The translations under genes were made by a program, and so were the position numbers. The notes beneath the pieces were generated by a model. The model saw only the letters and a program-made list of their open reading frames with translations. It had not been told where the DNA came from and ran no database searches. Shown piece by piece: positions 48,304-57,822 of a stretch of DNA of 64,000 bases. How positions within the stretch are numbered: position 1 is the stretch's first letter; the number at the start of each line of letters is the position of its first letter. This stretch comes from Rhodocyclaceae bacterium (lineage in GTDB: Bacteria > Pseudomonadota > Gammaproteobacteria > Burkholderiales > Ga0077523): contig JADCHQ010000024.1 of assembly GCA_020248405.1 (NCBI GenBank), positions 124,001 through 188,000 of the forward strand, written 5' to 3'.

Positions 48304-49307
48304 AAATCCTCGTCACCGGTGCCGCCGGATTCATCGGCATGCACACCTGCGAGCGTCTGCTCGATGGTGGCCATGAGGTGGTGGGGCTGGACAACCTCAA
48401 CGACTACTACGATCCCGCGCTCAAGCGCGCACGGCTTCACCGGATCGAGGGGCGGGCGGGCTTTCGCGCCGTGGTGGGCGACATCTGCGACCTGCCCGCA
48501 CTCGTGCGGTTGTTCGAGGACGGCGGGTTTCAGCGCGTCATCCACCTTGCCGCCCAGCCCGGCGTGCGCTACTCCATCACCCATCCGCACGCATACGCCC
48601 AGGCCAACCTGGTGGGTTTCCTCAACGTGCTCGAGGCCTGCCGCCACCACGGCCTGCCGCATCTCGTCTACGCCAGCAGCTCCAGCGTGTACGGCGGCAA
48701 CGTGCGCCTGCCCTATTCCGAACACCATGCGGCCGACCACCCCGTGAGCCTGTATGCCGCCACCAAGCGCGCCAACGAGCTCATGGCCCACAGCTACAGC
48801 CACCTCTACGGCCTTCCGGCCACGGGACTGCGCTTCTTCACCGTGTACGGGCCTTGGGGCCGGCCCGACATGTCGCCCATGCTGTTCACCCGCGCCATCC
48901 TGGAGGGGCGGCCCATCGATGTATTCAACGAAGGGCGCATGCGGCGCGATTTCACGTACGTGGACGATATCGTGGAGGGCGTGGTGCGCATCATGGATCG
49001 TCAGCCCGTAGCAGATCCTGGCTTCGATCCCTTGCGGCCAGATCCCGCCACTGCGGCAGTGCCGTGGAGGCTCTACAACATCGGCAACCACGAACCCGTG
49101 GACTTGCTGCGCTTCATTGCGATCCTGGAGAGACTTCTTGGGCGCACCGCCCGCAAACGCCTGCTGCCCATGCAGCCGGGCGATGTGGAGGCCACCTGCG
49201 CCGACGTGGAGGACCTGCAGCGCGACGCGGATTTCGCGCCGCGCACGCCGCCCGAAGAAGGGCTGGCGCGCTTCGTGGCCTGGTATCGCGGCTTCTACGG
49301 CGCCTGA
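48300..49307 (+). CDS. NAD-dependent epimerase, UDP-glucuronate 4-epimerase-like
   Basis: The 335-residue SDR has KILVTGAAGFIGMHTCERL, DNLNDYYDPALKRARL, HLAAQPGVRYS and catalytic SLYAATKRANE. The NDYYDPxLK and AQPGVRYS motifs are those of UDP-glucuronate 4-epimerases (product UDP-galacturonate). It is the last gene of the gmd-to-epimerase run and is convergent with the next GT9 gene 12 bases away. Confidence 0.9.
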   Translation: MKILVTGAAGFIGMHTCERLLDGGHEVVGLDNLNDYYDPALKRARLHRIEGRAGFRAVVGDICDLPALVRLFEDGGFQRVIHLAAQPGVRYSITHPHAYAQANLVGFLNVLEACRHHGLPHLVYASSSSVYGGNVRLPYSEHHAADHPVSLYAATKRANELMAHSYSHLYGLPATGLRFFTVYGPWGRPDMSPMLFTRAILEGRPIDVFNEGRMRRDFTYVDDIVEGVVRIMDRQPVADPGFDPLRPDPATAAVPWRLYNIGNHEPVDLLRFIAILERLLGRTARKRLLPMQPGDVEATCADVEDLQRDADFAPRTPPEEGLARFVAWYRGFYGA

Positions 49308-49319
49308 GCAACCGGTGAG

Positions 49320-50306
49320 TCAGACCTTGCCGTTCGCCGCGGAAAGCTCCCGCAACGCCGCTACCACGGCGTCTACGGTGATGTCATTGACGTGGCGCGA
49401 GGGCGCCTGCAACAGCCGGTAGGGCACACCCCAGGGATGCCAGCGCGCGGCGTCCGAATCGCCAAACAGGCATACGACGGGCTTGCCCAGTCCGGCCGCC
49501 ACATGCATGGCGCCGCCATCGGCGCACAACACGGCGTGGCAACCCGCCAGCCCATCCACAAGAGCACCGAGCGTGGGGGTGGGCATGGGCTGCACCCGGC
49601 CAGGCAGGGCCTGCTCGAGCGCCGCGGCCTTTCGATCGTCGCCTGGGTGCCTGGGGTCGTGCTCGTCCCCCGGCGCCCAGAACATTCTCACCTTCCAGGA
49701 GGGGTCGATGGCTCGCAGTGTGTTTTCGAAGCGCACGGCGGGCCAGCGCTGGGAAGGTTTGCGGGCACTGATGTGCACTCCGAGCGTGAAGGGCTCATGC
49801 GGCGAGGGCTGTGGCGCCGCAGCGTGCACGCGCACCGGTGGTGGTTTGCCCCTCAGTCCCAGCGCAGCACCCAGCGCGTAGGTACGCTCCACCTCGTGGC
49901 CGTCGCCTTCCGCCACCACCGTCAAGCGGCCGCGCGATGATGCCGATGGACCCCGAACAATGATGCGGGCAGCACGCAGTCCGGCGGCCATACGCTCGGC
50001 CCGGTCCCCGGGCGAGGCCACCAGCGCCGCGTCCAGCGTCAGTCGCCGCAGCCGCAGCCAGAGCCGCGCTCGCGCCACCAGCAGCCCCAGGCGGCTCTCG
50101 CCCGGGCTGTGCTTCGCCTTCCGATAGACAAACACTTCATCCACGTCGCTACACCCCTTCAGCACGGGGGCGTTGTAGCTGTGCACCAGCACTCCGATCC
50201 AGGCGTGGGGATGGGCGAGGCGCAGGCCTGCCAACAGCGGCGTGGTGCAGATCAGGTCGCCGATGTTGTCTCGGCGAATCACCAGGATGCGGGGAGCCGA
50301 GGTCAA
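49320..50306 (-). CDS. Glycosyltransferase family 9 (heptosyltransferase-like)
   Basis: The 328-residue GT-B protein begins ILVIRRDNIGDLICTTPLLAGL, the GT9 N-terminus. It has LGVHISARKPSQRWP and CADGGAMHVAAGLGKPVVCLFG for donor and acceptor sites. A TTG at 50306 overlaps the ligase stop (TTGA). ADP-heptose is the usual donor in this family; the precise core position is unknown. Confidence 0.85.
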   Translation of the reverse strand: MTSAPRILVIRRDNIGDLICTTPLLAGLRLAHPHAWIGVLVHSYNAPVLKGCSDVDEVFVYRKAKHSPGESRLGLLVARARLWLRLRRLTLDAALVASPGDRAERMAAGLRAARIIVRGPSASSRGRLTVVAEGDGHEVERTYALGAALGLRGKPPPVRVHAAAPQPSPHEPFTLGVHISARKPSQRWPAVRFENTLRAIDPSWKVRMFWAPGDEHDPRHPGDDRKAAALEQALPGRVQPMPTPTLGALVDGLAGCHAVLCADGGAMHVAAGLGKPVVCLFGDSDAARWHPWGVPYRLLQAPSRHVNDITVDAVVAALRELSAANGKV

Positions 50307-51535
50307 GGCGCGCGGCCGGGTCTCACGTTGAGCCACAGGCCGAGCATCAGCACCGCGAGCAGCGCGTGTTCGTGGTGCAACGTGGTGTTGGCCATCCCGG
50401 CCACGACGGTGACGAACCACCCCGAGAACGCCGCTCCCCATGCGGCCCACTGCACGTCGCGCCCGCGCGCGCCGGGATAGCCGCGCCACAGGCTTGCCAG
50501 CCATGCCCCCAGCACCGCCAGCAGCGCAGCAAAGCCCGCCAGGCCACGCTCGGCCAGCGTGTTGAAGTAGAGGCTGTGGGCGTGGGGCGCAAAGAAGAAC
50601 GCCTGCTCGTCCACCGGCTCGCCGCGGGCCTTGGACCAACCGAGCACCCGCGGCGCATCGAGGCGGCTGAAGTTGTCCATGCCGACGCCAAAGACGGGAT
50701 ACTCGCGCAACGCCGACAAGGAGGTGATCCAGATACGATCCCGGTAGCTGAGCACGTTGTCCGTAGCGGCATTTTGAAGATGCTTGGTGACCACGGTAGG
50801 ACGCATCACCAGCAGGGCGGCGGCGATCACCGCGACGGCAAGCAAGGCCGCGGCGCCGAAACGCCGCTCGCGCGGCCTCCAGGCGATGGCCAGCACGACC
50901 GCGAGTGCAAGGCCGGCGGCCAACGCCCCGCGGCTTTCCATGGCCACCAGGAACGCCAGCAGGCAGACCAGGCCCGCCAATCCGGCGGCGCGGGCCGCGA
51001 GGCCCAAGCGCGGCCACAGTGCCATGAGAGCGCTCTGGGAAGATCCAAAGACAATGGCCAGATAGATGGCGCTGTGGTTCACGTGGCCGACGGAGTGCAG
51101 TTCGATGTACACCCGCTTTGCCTCCGTTACCCAGCGCCAGTAGCCCCAGGCAAGGCCTAGCGCCGTGGCGACAAAGGCTGCACCGATCACGGCGAGTATC
51201 GCGTTGTCACTGAGATTCGAGCGCTTCACGCACCACAGCACCAGGCCATAGCGCAGCAGGTCGGTGGTGCCGCGCCATTCCTGGAAGTGGATACCCGCGA
51301 AGGCCGCCACGAGAACACCCGACCCGATCCATACCGCGATCAGCGTGTCCCAGTGGTCCCACGGTCCGCCGAAACGCCGCGTCCTCAGACGGTTGGTCAG
51401 CCACGTGAGCACGAAGGCGGCGGCCAACAGGTTTTTCGGCGCCTCCCACAGCGGCAGAGCCACGGCCAGCGCCACCAGCAACGCGGCTTCCAGGTGCGTG
51501 CCTGCCGAGGCGGGAGGAGAGTGGATGGCGGACAT
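50303..51535 (-). CDS. O-antigen ligase family protein (WaaL-like)
   Basis: The 410-residue protein has about 11-12 hydrophobic segments and a large periplasmic loop containing RIWITSLSALREYPVFGVG and FFFAPHAHSLYFNTLAERG. This Wzy_C-type pattern carries the His important for ligases. WaaL joins undecaprenyl-linked O-antigen to lipid A-core. The family cannot be cleanly separated from Wzy polymerases by sequence alone. It is divergent from the GT9 gene at 51605. Confidence 0.85.
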   Translation of the reverse strand: MSAIHSPPASAGTHLEAALLVALAVALPLWEAPKNLLAAAFVLTWLTNRLRTRRFGGPWDHWDTLIAVWIGSGVLVAAFAGIHFQEWRGTTDLLRYGLVLWCVKRSNLSDNAILAVIGAAFVATALGLAWGYWRWVTEAKRVYIELHSVGHVNHSAIYLAIVFGSSQSALMALWPRLGLAARAAGLAGLVCLLAFLVAMESRGALAAGLALAVVLAIAWRPRERRFGAAALLAVAVIAAALLVMRPTVVTKHLQNAATDNVLSYRDRIWITSLSALREYPVFGVGMDNFSRLDAPRVLGWSKARGEPVDEQAFFFAPHAHSLYFNTLAERGLAGFAALLAVLGAWLASLWRGYPGARGRDVQWAAWGAAFSGWFVTVVAGMANTTLHHEHALLAVLMLGLWLNVRPGRAP

Positions 51536-51604
51536 GGACGATTGATTATAGGCAGCCGTTGCCGCATGGCGTCCGCCATCGCCTTGGCCTAGACTGCGCA
51601 GCCA

Positions 51605-52624
51605 ATGAAAATCCTCGTCATCAAGCGCGACAAGATCGGCGATCTGCTGCTCACGACGCCCATGCTCGCGGTGCTCAAGGCCGCGTTGCCGCAGGCCGAG
51701 GTGCACCTGCTCGCCAACGACTACAACGCATGGGTGGTGGCGGACGATCCGAATGCGGACCGGCGATGGATCTACCGCCGCGCGCGTGTGGGCCGCTCGG
51801 TGCGGCCTGGCGCGGCCCTGCATGCGGCGTGGCAGGCGCTGGTGATGCGGTTACAGGGCTACGACTGGGCGATCGTTGCCAATGGCTCCGAGTCGCCGCG
51901 GGCGATCCGCCGCGGGCTGCAGTCCGGCGCGAAGCGCGTGGTGGCGTGCGTGGAGGACGCTTCGCGTTGGCCGCGACTCACCCATGGACTGTCCGTGGCC
52001 GCGGGCGTCCACGAGGTGGATCGCATGATCGGGCTGCTCGCGCCGCTGGGCGTCGTCGCGCCGGTCCCGGCGCCACTGCCCGTGTATCGCTTGCCCGAGA
52101 CCTCCCGCGCCGCCGCAGCCGGCTGGCTTGAGGCGCGGGGACTAGCGCCGCGGGGTTATGTGGTGCTGGGTCTGGGCGCGCGCCGTGCCAAGAAGCAGCC
52201 CTCCACCGGGCAGATCCTGCGATGGTCGCGCCACTGGCTCGATACGCACGGGCTGCAGACGGTGTTCATGTGGACGCCGGGCCGCTCCGACAACCCGCTC
52301 TATCCGGGCGACGACGAGGTGGCCGAGCCCGTGCTTGCCGCGCGCGAGCGCCACATCCACCCTTTCCGCGGCCCGATTCCGCCCGCGCTCGGACTCATCT
52401 GGGGCGCGCGCACCAGCGTGTTCCCGGACAGCGGACTGATGCATTTCGCCGCTGCCAGCCCTGGCGGGGTGCTCGGGCTGTTCGCCGAGACCCACGTGTC
52501 ACCCCATCCTTCGCAGTGGGGTCCGCGCGGAAGCAACGTGGACTTCCTGGATGCGCCGACAAGCGTCGCGGCGCTCTCCGACGAGCAGGTGCTCGGGCGC
52601 GTGGCGCGTCTGCTCGGGGCCTGA
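51605..52624 (+). CDS. Glycosyltransferase family 9
   Basis: The 339-residue protein begins KILVIKRDKIGDLLLTTPML and has LGLGARRAKKQPSTGQIL and VFPDSGLMHFAAASPGG. It is a GT9 heptosyltransferase-like enzyme presumably acting on LPS core. It is the only plus-strand gene in this part of the locus, 69 bases from the divergent ligase gene. Donor and acceptor are not known. Confidence 0.83.
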   Translation: MKILVIKRDKIGDLLLTTPMLAVLKAALPQAEVHLLANDYNAWVVADDPNADRRWIYRRARVGRSVRPGAALHAAWQALVMRLQGYDWAIVANGSESPRAIRRGLQSGAKRVVACVEDASRWPRLTHGLSVAAGVHEVDRMIGLLAPLGVVAPVPAPLPVYRLPETSRAAAAGWLEARGLAPRGYVVLGLGARRAKKQPSTGQILRWSRHWLDTHGLQTVFMWTPGRSDNPLYPGDDEVAEPVLAARERHIHPFRGPIPPALGLIWGARTSVFPDSGLMHFAAASPGGVLGLFAETHVSPHPSQWGPRGSNVDFLDAPTSVAALSDEQVLGRVARLLGA

Positions 52625-52629
52625 GGTCT

Positions 52630-53253
52630 TCAGCCGCGCGGTTTCTCGCCGTACACCTGCGGGTTGAGGCGCGGGTCGTTGTACATCTTGAACTGCCGGT
52701 AGATCTTCCAGCGCGCCGCGCCGGCGGCCGCCTCTGTCAGCAGGGCATCCAGGCAGGACGACAGGTCGGCGCGCTGCTCCCGCAGCCGCGCGAGCTTTGC
52801 GGCGCAGGCCTCCACGTGGGACGCGTCCACGTCGGTGCGCTTTGTCTGCTCGGCCATGGCGCGAATCTTCAGGCTCGTGATGGACAACCGGTCGACGATG
52901 GAGCCCGCGGTCTCGCTGTTGAGCCGTGCCTGCGCGTGAAGCTCGCGGCCGAACAGGCGGGATAGCAGGTGCTCGTCCACGCGCTCGATGGCGTCGTTGC
53001 GGGCCTGGTTGAAGCGGTCGATGTGGCGCTTGTTGGCGGCAATCTCGGCATCGGGCGCGTGGCGCCGTCGCGCCAGGTCCTCCTCGAGCCACAGCAAATT
53101 GTTGTTGCGGTGGTTGGCCTCGATGCTCTCCCACAGGCCAGGCTCGGGAAAGCGCACGGCTGCCGTGGCGGGCCAGGCGGGGTCGGCGAGGCGCTCGTCG
53201 TGGAAGGCAGTTACGCGGGCGGCGTCCACGTCGCCGAAGGGTGGTTCGATCAT
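52630..53253 (-). CDS. DUF4254-containing protein in the LPS operon
   Basis: The 207-residue soluble, mostly helical protein has WESIEANHRNNNLLWLEED, FNQARNDAIERVDEHLL and ETAGSIVDRLSITSLKI, matching DUF4254. It has no signal peptide or membrane segment. It overlaps the WaaQ-like gene by ATGA and is last in the minus-strand operon. The function is undescribed to my knowledge; genes of this family recur in LPS loci. Confidence 0.8.
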   Translation of the reverse strand: MIEPPFGDVDAARVTAFHDERLADPAWPATAAVRFPEPGLWESIEANHRNNNLLWLEEDLARRRHAPDAEIAANKRHIDRFNQARNDAIERVDEHLLSRLFGRELHAQARLNSETAGSIVDRLSITSLKIRAMAEQTKRTDVDASHVEACAAKLARLREQRADLSSCLDALLTEAAAGAARWKIYRQFKMYNDPRLNPQVYGEKPRG

Positions 53254-54392
53254 GGGTTCTCGTTCTCCAGAAGCCGTTCCAGGGCCGCCACCACCCGCGC
53301 GGCCGGCAGGCGAACCAGGCAGTCACTCACCTTGCTGCCGCCGCAGCCGTCCAGACCGCAGGGGCGGCAGGCGAAACCGGCCGAGATCACCACGGCGCGC
53401 GGGTTGTTCCACGGGCCCCATTCCTGCTCGGAGGAGGGCCCGAACAGCGCCACCACCGGGCGCTGCAGGGCCGAGGCCATGTGAAGGGGCACGGAGTCCA
53501 CGGTGAGCAGCGCAGCCGCCTCGTCCATCACGGCGCCGAGCTGCTTCAGGGTGAGCTCGCCGGCCAGATCCACGGCGCGCGCGCCTGCGGACAGCGAGAC
53601 GATGCGCGCCGTCATGGCACGCTCCGCGGCATCGGGGGCGGCAGTGAGCGCGCAGCGCAGGCCGCGCGCCGCCAGGGCGAGCAGCACCTCGGCCACGCGC
53701 TCGGCGGGCCAGGTCTTGAATCGCCATCGCGAGGCGGGGTGGACGTGCACGAAGCGGCCCGGTTCGAGGCCCGCGGCCGCGAGGCGTGCGCGCGCGGCGG
53801 CACGGTCGGCATCGTCAACGACGAAACGCAGGGACCGCGCCTCGGCCGCGGGGAAGACGCCGATGCGCCGCAGCGCGTCGAGGTTGCGCTCCACCGCATG
53901 GCGTGGTGCGGCGGGTTGCTTCACCAAGTGGGTGTAGCCCGCCACGGCGCGGCCGCGCGGCGCGAAGCCCACACGCACCGCGGCGTGCGCGAGGCGGCCA
54001 GCAATACGGCCACGGTCGCCCTCGGTGAGATTGATCACGGCGTCATAGCGGCCGCCGCGCAGCGCGCGGCGCAGCCGCAGCTCCTCGCCCACGCGCGCCA
54101 CCAGGCCGCGGTCGCGCGCGGTGCGGTCGAGCATCAGGAAGTCGTCCACATCCGGATTGCCCTGAAGCATGGGCAGCGTCTCGCGGTTGATGAAGGCATC
54201 GATGGCTGCGTGCGGCAGCGCGGCGCGTAGCGCCCGGAACACCGGTGTGGCGAGCAGCACGTCGCCGTGGTGGCGCAGCTTCACCACCAGCACGCGCTTG
54301 ATGCGTGACAGGTCAGGGTATCCGCCATAGGCCGCCTCCGGCGGGGCAAAACCGGCGTCGCTGCCATCGGGCGTGGGCGTATCCCGAGTCAT
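53250..54392 (-). CDS. waaQ: Putative LPS heptosyltransferase III (WaaQ-like)
   Basis: The 380-residue GT9 protein has RVLVVKLRHHGDVLLATPVF (residues about 33-52), typical of the heptosyltransferase III family, and HPASRWRFKTWPAERVAEVL and LTVDSVPLHMASALQRP. A Cys-rich segment (FACRPCGLDGCGG) follows, as in WaaQ. It would add a branching heptose to inner-core HepII. The first 30 residues are a non-conserved extension. It overlaps neighbours by ATGA on both sides. Confidence 0.85.
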   Translation of the reverse strand: MTRDTPTPDGSDAGFAPPEAAYGGYPDLSRIKRVLVVKLRHHGDVLLATPVFRALRAALPHAAIDAFINRETLPMLQGNPDVDDFLMLDRTARDRGLVARVGEELRLRRALRGGRYDAVINLTEGDRGRIAGRLAHAAVRVGFAPRGRAVAGYTHLVKQPAAPRHAVERNLDALRRIGVFPAAEARSLRFVVDDADRAAARARLAAAGLEPGRFVHVHPASRWRFKTWPAERVAEVLLALAARGLRCALTAAPDAAERAMTARIVSLSAGARAVDLAGELTLKQLGAVMDEAAALLTVDSVPLHMASALQRPVVALFGPSSEQEWGPWNNPRAVVISAGFACRPCGLDGCGGSKVSDCLVRLPAARVVAALERLLENENP

Positions 54393-55540
54393 TGGGACGC
54401 TGGCCGAGGGTCGGTGGCGGTGACGGCGCCACGGCCCGCCCCTCGGGCGAGCATGCGATCGCAGGCTGCCATTACGTCGTCGATGCTGATGGCTTGCATG
54501 CAGCGGGGCGCGGGGCACTGGCGGGGCGAGCGACCGCAGCGCTTGACCCAGGGCAGTTCGCGCTTGAACAGCAGGTGCTGGTCGCGGCAGGGGAAAGGGT
54601 CCACGGTCACGGCGGTCCAGGGCGCGTGTTGCCAAAAATCGCCCGGCCCGAAGAGCTGCGCTGAGCCCGGGCCGAAGAGCGTCACCGTGGGTGTTCCTGC
54701 CACTCGTGCCAGGTGGGAAACACCCGTGTCCGGCACCACCAACAGAGCCGCGTGGCGCAGCAGCGAAAACAGCTGAGTCAGTTCAAGCTCGAAGCGCTGG
54801 AATCGGCGCTGCGGGTCCACCGCGTCCGCAAGCGGTCTTTCCCCAGGGCCCACGGTGAAAGCCACGGCAAGCCCGCGATGTTCGAGTGCGTTGGCCAGGG
54901 CGCGCCAGCGTTCCGGAGGCCAGTGCCTCAGCCGCATGCTCGCTCCAGGGTGCAAAACGGCGAATGGGCCGGACGGGCATTCAAAGGGGCGATGGGCCGG
55001 GGCGGGCCATTGCCGTGTTTCGAAGGCAGGCGGCGCAGGTCCCTCTGCCAGCGTGGCGAAGATGTCCCCTAGCGCCATAGGTTCCCGCGGCCAGGCGCGC
55101 AACTCGTCCACCGGCAGGCTCTTGTATGCAGGCCGGTCTCCCTCGAAGGCCACGATCCAGCGCGCTCCCAGCGCCAGGGCGGTCCAGCTGAAGCGGTTGT
55201 CGCCGGGTATCAGCGCCAGGTCGAAGCCCGGCTCGCGGGCCAAATCGCGCAGCGTCTCCAGGCGGCGCGGATCGAAGGGCCGCACGTTGACGCCCCAGGG
55301 GCGGGAGGCGAACAGCGGCGCGAAGGCGCGTGGCGAGGTCATGATGATCTGCGCGCGCGGATGCAGCGCGCGTAGCTTGGCCAGCAAGGGCGAGAGCATC
55401 ACCGTGTCGCCCAACAGCAGGTGATGGCACACCAGGATGCGCTCCGGATGCTGCGGCCGGCGGCGGCGTCCCAGGGTTGAAAGCCGGTGCCCCGCCGCCA
55501 GGCGCAGGGTGAACAGACGGCCCGGAAGGCGGTTAGCCAT
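54389..55540 (-). CDS. Glycosyltransferase family 9
   Basis: The 383-residue protein has RILVCHHLLLGDTVMLSPLLAKL, an atypical GT9 N-terminus (HHLLLGDT replaces the usual xxIGD). It also has VLHPGASMRLRHWPPERW and VVPDTGVSHLARVAGTPTVTLFG. CPAPRCMQAI near the C-terminus carries a Cys pair. It probably adds an outer-core sugar. It overlaps the upstream GT4 by eight bases and the WaaQ-like gene by four. Confidence 0.82.
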   Translation of the reverse strand: MANRLPGRLFTLRLAAGHRLSTLGRRRRPQHPERILVCHHLLLGDTVMLSPLLAKLRALHPRAQIIMTSPRAFAPLFASRPWGVNVRPFDPRRLETLRDLAREPGFDLALIPGDNRFSWTALALGARWIVAFEGDRPAYKSLPVDELRAWPREPMALGDIFATLAEGPAPPAFETRQWPAPAHRPFECPSGPFAVLHPGASMRLRHWPPERWRALANALEHRGLAVAFTVGPGERPLADAVDPQRRFQRFELELTQLFSLLRHAALLVVPDTGVSHLARVAGTPTVTLFGPGSAQLFGPGDFWQHAPWTAVTVDPFPCRDQHLLFKRELPWVKRCGRSPRQCPAPRCMQAISIDDVMAACDRMLARGAGRGAVTATDPRPASQ

Positions 55541-56642
55541 GGGTGGCCACCGTGTCGATGAACACGGCTTCCATGCGATCGAGCATGGATTCCAGCGAGA
55601 ATCGCTCTAGCGCGGCGGCACGCGCCGCCGCGCCCAGTTGCTCTCGAAGGGCGGGGTCGTCCAGCAGTCGCGCCAGCGCCGCCGCCAGGGGGGCAGCCTG
55701 CTGTGGCGCCACCATAAGCCCTGTCATGCCGTCCTGCACCGCTTCGCCGATGCTGCCCACCGCCGTGGTCACCACGGGCAGCGCGCACAGCATGGCTTGC
55801 ACGATGGCCTGGGGCACACCCTCGTTGGCGTAGGAGGGCAGCGCGAACACGTCGAAGGCCTGCAGCCAGGGCGTTACGTCGGCGCGGTTGCCTGCAAAGG
55901 TGACGCGATCGCCCAGGCCCAGGCCAGCCACCTGGGCCTCGAGTGCCTCGCGCTGCGGCCCGTCGCCGACGATGGCGAGCCGTGCCTCAGGGCGCGCCAG
56001 TGAGTGGAAGGCTTCCACCAGGAAGCGGTGACCTTTCCAGCTGCGCAAGGTGGCCACGATACCCACCAACGGCCCGGGCGGCAGGCCCAGTGCCGCCCGG
56101 GCCGCGTCCCGGTCGCCAGGGGCGAAGCGCGTCGTATCCACGCCGGTGGGGATGGAGACGATGCGCGCCCCGTCGAAACCGTTTTGGTGCACCAGGGTCT
56201 CGCGCAGGCGCTCGCCGGTGGTGACGATGCGCGCCGTGGCGCGGGTGTAGAGCCAGCGCGTGGCGGCGTTGTCGGGGATGGGCGCGGAGATGTGCCGGGT
56301 TCGCACCAGCGGCGGCGCACCGGCGAGGCTGGCGCAGGCGAGCGCGGCGAGCCAGCTGTCGGTGGAGCTGTGGGTGTTGATCACGTCGCAGGGGTTGGCA
56401 GCGAGCCAGCGCCGCAGGGCGAACACCCCGCGGGGGTTCTTGCGGCTTATGGGAAGCGCGGTGACCGCCACGCCCCGCGCGCCTGCCTCCGAAAAGATGC
56501 GCGCTTCTGCCGGGCACAGCAGCCGCACCTGGTGGCCGCGCGCCGCCATGCCCGCCGCCTCGCTGAGGATGCGGATCTCCTGGCCGCCCCAGCCCAGGGA
56601 AGCCTCGGTGTGGACGATGCGAAGCTGGCGCGGATCGGTCAT
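55533..56642 (-). CDS. Glycosyltransferase family 4
   Basis: The 369-residue GT-B enzyme has the N-terminal GWGGQEIRILSEAAGMAARG and the nucleotide-sugar site VATLRSWKGHRFLVEA. The E-x7-E motif is SYANEGVPQAIVQAM. The ATG at 56642 gives the usual start. Substrate unknown; location points to LPS core or O-antigen assembly. It lies 34 bases downstream of the other GT4 gene. Confidence 0.87.
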   Translation of the reverse strand: MTDPRQLRIVHTEASLGWGGQEIRILSEAAGMAARGHQVRLLCPAEARIFSEAGARGVAVTALPISRKNPRGVFALRRWLAANPCDVINTHSSTDSWLAALACASLAGAPPLVRTRHISAPIPDNAATRWLYTRATARIVTTGERLRETLVHQNGFDGARIVSIPTGVDTTRFAPGDRDAARAALGLPPGPLVGIVATLRSWKGHRFLVEAFHSLARPEARLAIVGDGPQREALEAQVAGLGLGDRVTFAGNRADVTPWLQAFDVFALPSYANEGVPQAIVQAMLCALPVVTTAVGSIGEAVQDGMTGLMVAPQQAAPLAAALARLLDDPALREQLGAAARAAALERFSLESMLDRMEAVFIDTVATHG

Positions 56643-56676
56643 GTGGGGCGAGCGGCAGTATATCGGGCGGACCCGC

Positions 56677-57822
56677 TCAGCGATCCGCCAGCAGGTGCCC
56701 ATAGAGGGCCAGCAGCGCGTCCGTCATGGCTTCGAGGCTGTGGCGCCGGGCGACGGCACGCGCCGCCGTGCCCATGGCATCGCGGGTCGTGGCATCCAGG
56801 AGGTGCGCCATGGCGGCGGCCAGGGCGGGCACGTCGCCCGCGGGCACCACCAGCCCGCAGGCCGGATCGTGCAGCACCTCGGCGGCGCCGCAGCCGTCGG
56901 TGGTGATCACCGGCAGTGCGCAGGCCAGCGCCTCCAGCGCTGCGTTGGGGAAGGGGTCGTACAGGGTGGGCAGCACGAAGGCGTCGGCGGCGCCGTAGAA
57001 GGGTTTTGCATCCTGCTGCGGCCCGGTGAAGCGCGTGCGCGGCCCCAGGCCAAGGCGCCCGGCCAGCGCCTGGTAGCGCGCAGCGTGCTTGTCGCCGCCC
57101 ACCACCACCAGTGTGCCCGCCGGCACGCTGGCCAGCGCCTGCAGCGCCGTGGCCACGCCCTTGCGCCCGAAGCCTGAGCCCACGAACAGGAACACCGGCT
57201 CGTCCGCCGCGATGCCCAGCTGCGCCCGCACGCGCTCCCGGTGCGCTGAGCGCAGGGAGGGCGAAAAGGCGGCCGTGTCCACGCCGTTGCGGATCACATG
57301 CAGGCGGGCCGGGTCCACGCCGAAGTGGCGCTCGATCTCGTCGCGCACCATCCCGGCGTTGCAGATCACGGCTTCGAGCCGAGGGCTGGCGAACAGCCGC
57401 GCCTCGGCGGCCAGGGTGTAGCGGTGGAAGGGCGAGAGCGCCCGCCACGCGCCGCCTTCGGCGCGTGCCCGCCGCTCCAGCCAGGCGCGGTGCACCCCGT
57501 CGCCAGCGCGGTACACATGGCAACAGTCGATGCGCTCGTGGGACTGCACCAGGTCATAGCCGCCGCGCGCCACGGCGGCGCGGGCCGCGCGGGCAAAGCC
57601 CGCGTCGCGCCACACGCTGCCCAGGTAGAAGGGGTCCAGCCGCTCGGTGCGCAGGCCCTCGGCCGACTGCCAGTGCCGCGCCAGCAGCGTCACGTCCACG
57701 CCGCGCGCCAGCAACGCGTGCACCGCGCGGTCCACGAAGCGCTCCGCGCCGCCGAAGGGATTCCAGCGCTGGCGGATGATGGCAAGGCGCAGCGGCCGCT
57801 CCACGGGCCGCGCAGCGGTCAA
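56677..57822 (-). CDS. Glycosyltransferase family 4, overlapping lipA
   Basis: The 381-residue enzyme starts near [21 protein letters not shown] and has [19 protein letters not shown], then [20 protein letters not shown] as E-x7-E donor motif. A TTG at 57822 overlaps the lipA stop by TTGA; a GTG at 57804 is an alternative. It resembles WaaG-like core glucosyltransferases (GGAERF, NGVD), but the linkage is unproven. Transcription probably continues from the lipoate genes. Confidence 0.85.
   Translation of the reverse strand: MTAARPVERPLRLAIIRQRWNPFGGAERFVDRAVHALLARGVDVTLLARHWQSAEGLRTERLDPFYLGSVWRDAGFARAARAAVARGGYDLVQSHERIDCCHVYRAGDGVHRAWLERRARAEGGAWRALSPFHRYTLAAEARLFASPRLEAVICNAGMVRDEIERHFGVDPARLHVIRNGVDTAAFSPSLRSAHRERVRAQLGIAADEPVFLFVGSGFGRKGVATALQALASVPAGTLVVVGGDKHAARYQALAGRLGLGPRTRFTGPQQDAKPFYGAADAFVLPTLYDPFPNAALEALACALPVITTDGCGAAEVLHDPACGLVVPAGDVPALAAAMAHLLDATTRDAMGTAARAVARRHSLEAMTDALLALYGHLLADR

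Noticed and set aside
50303..51535. Calling the ligase-like gene the O-antigen polymerase Wzy
   Set aside because: The large loop with the conserved His and the position beside core glycosyltransferases favour WaaL, though the families overlap and this is not certain.
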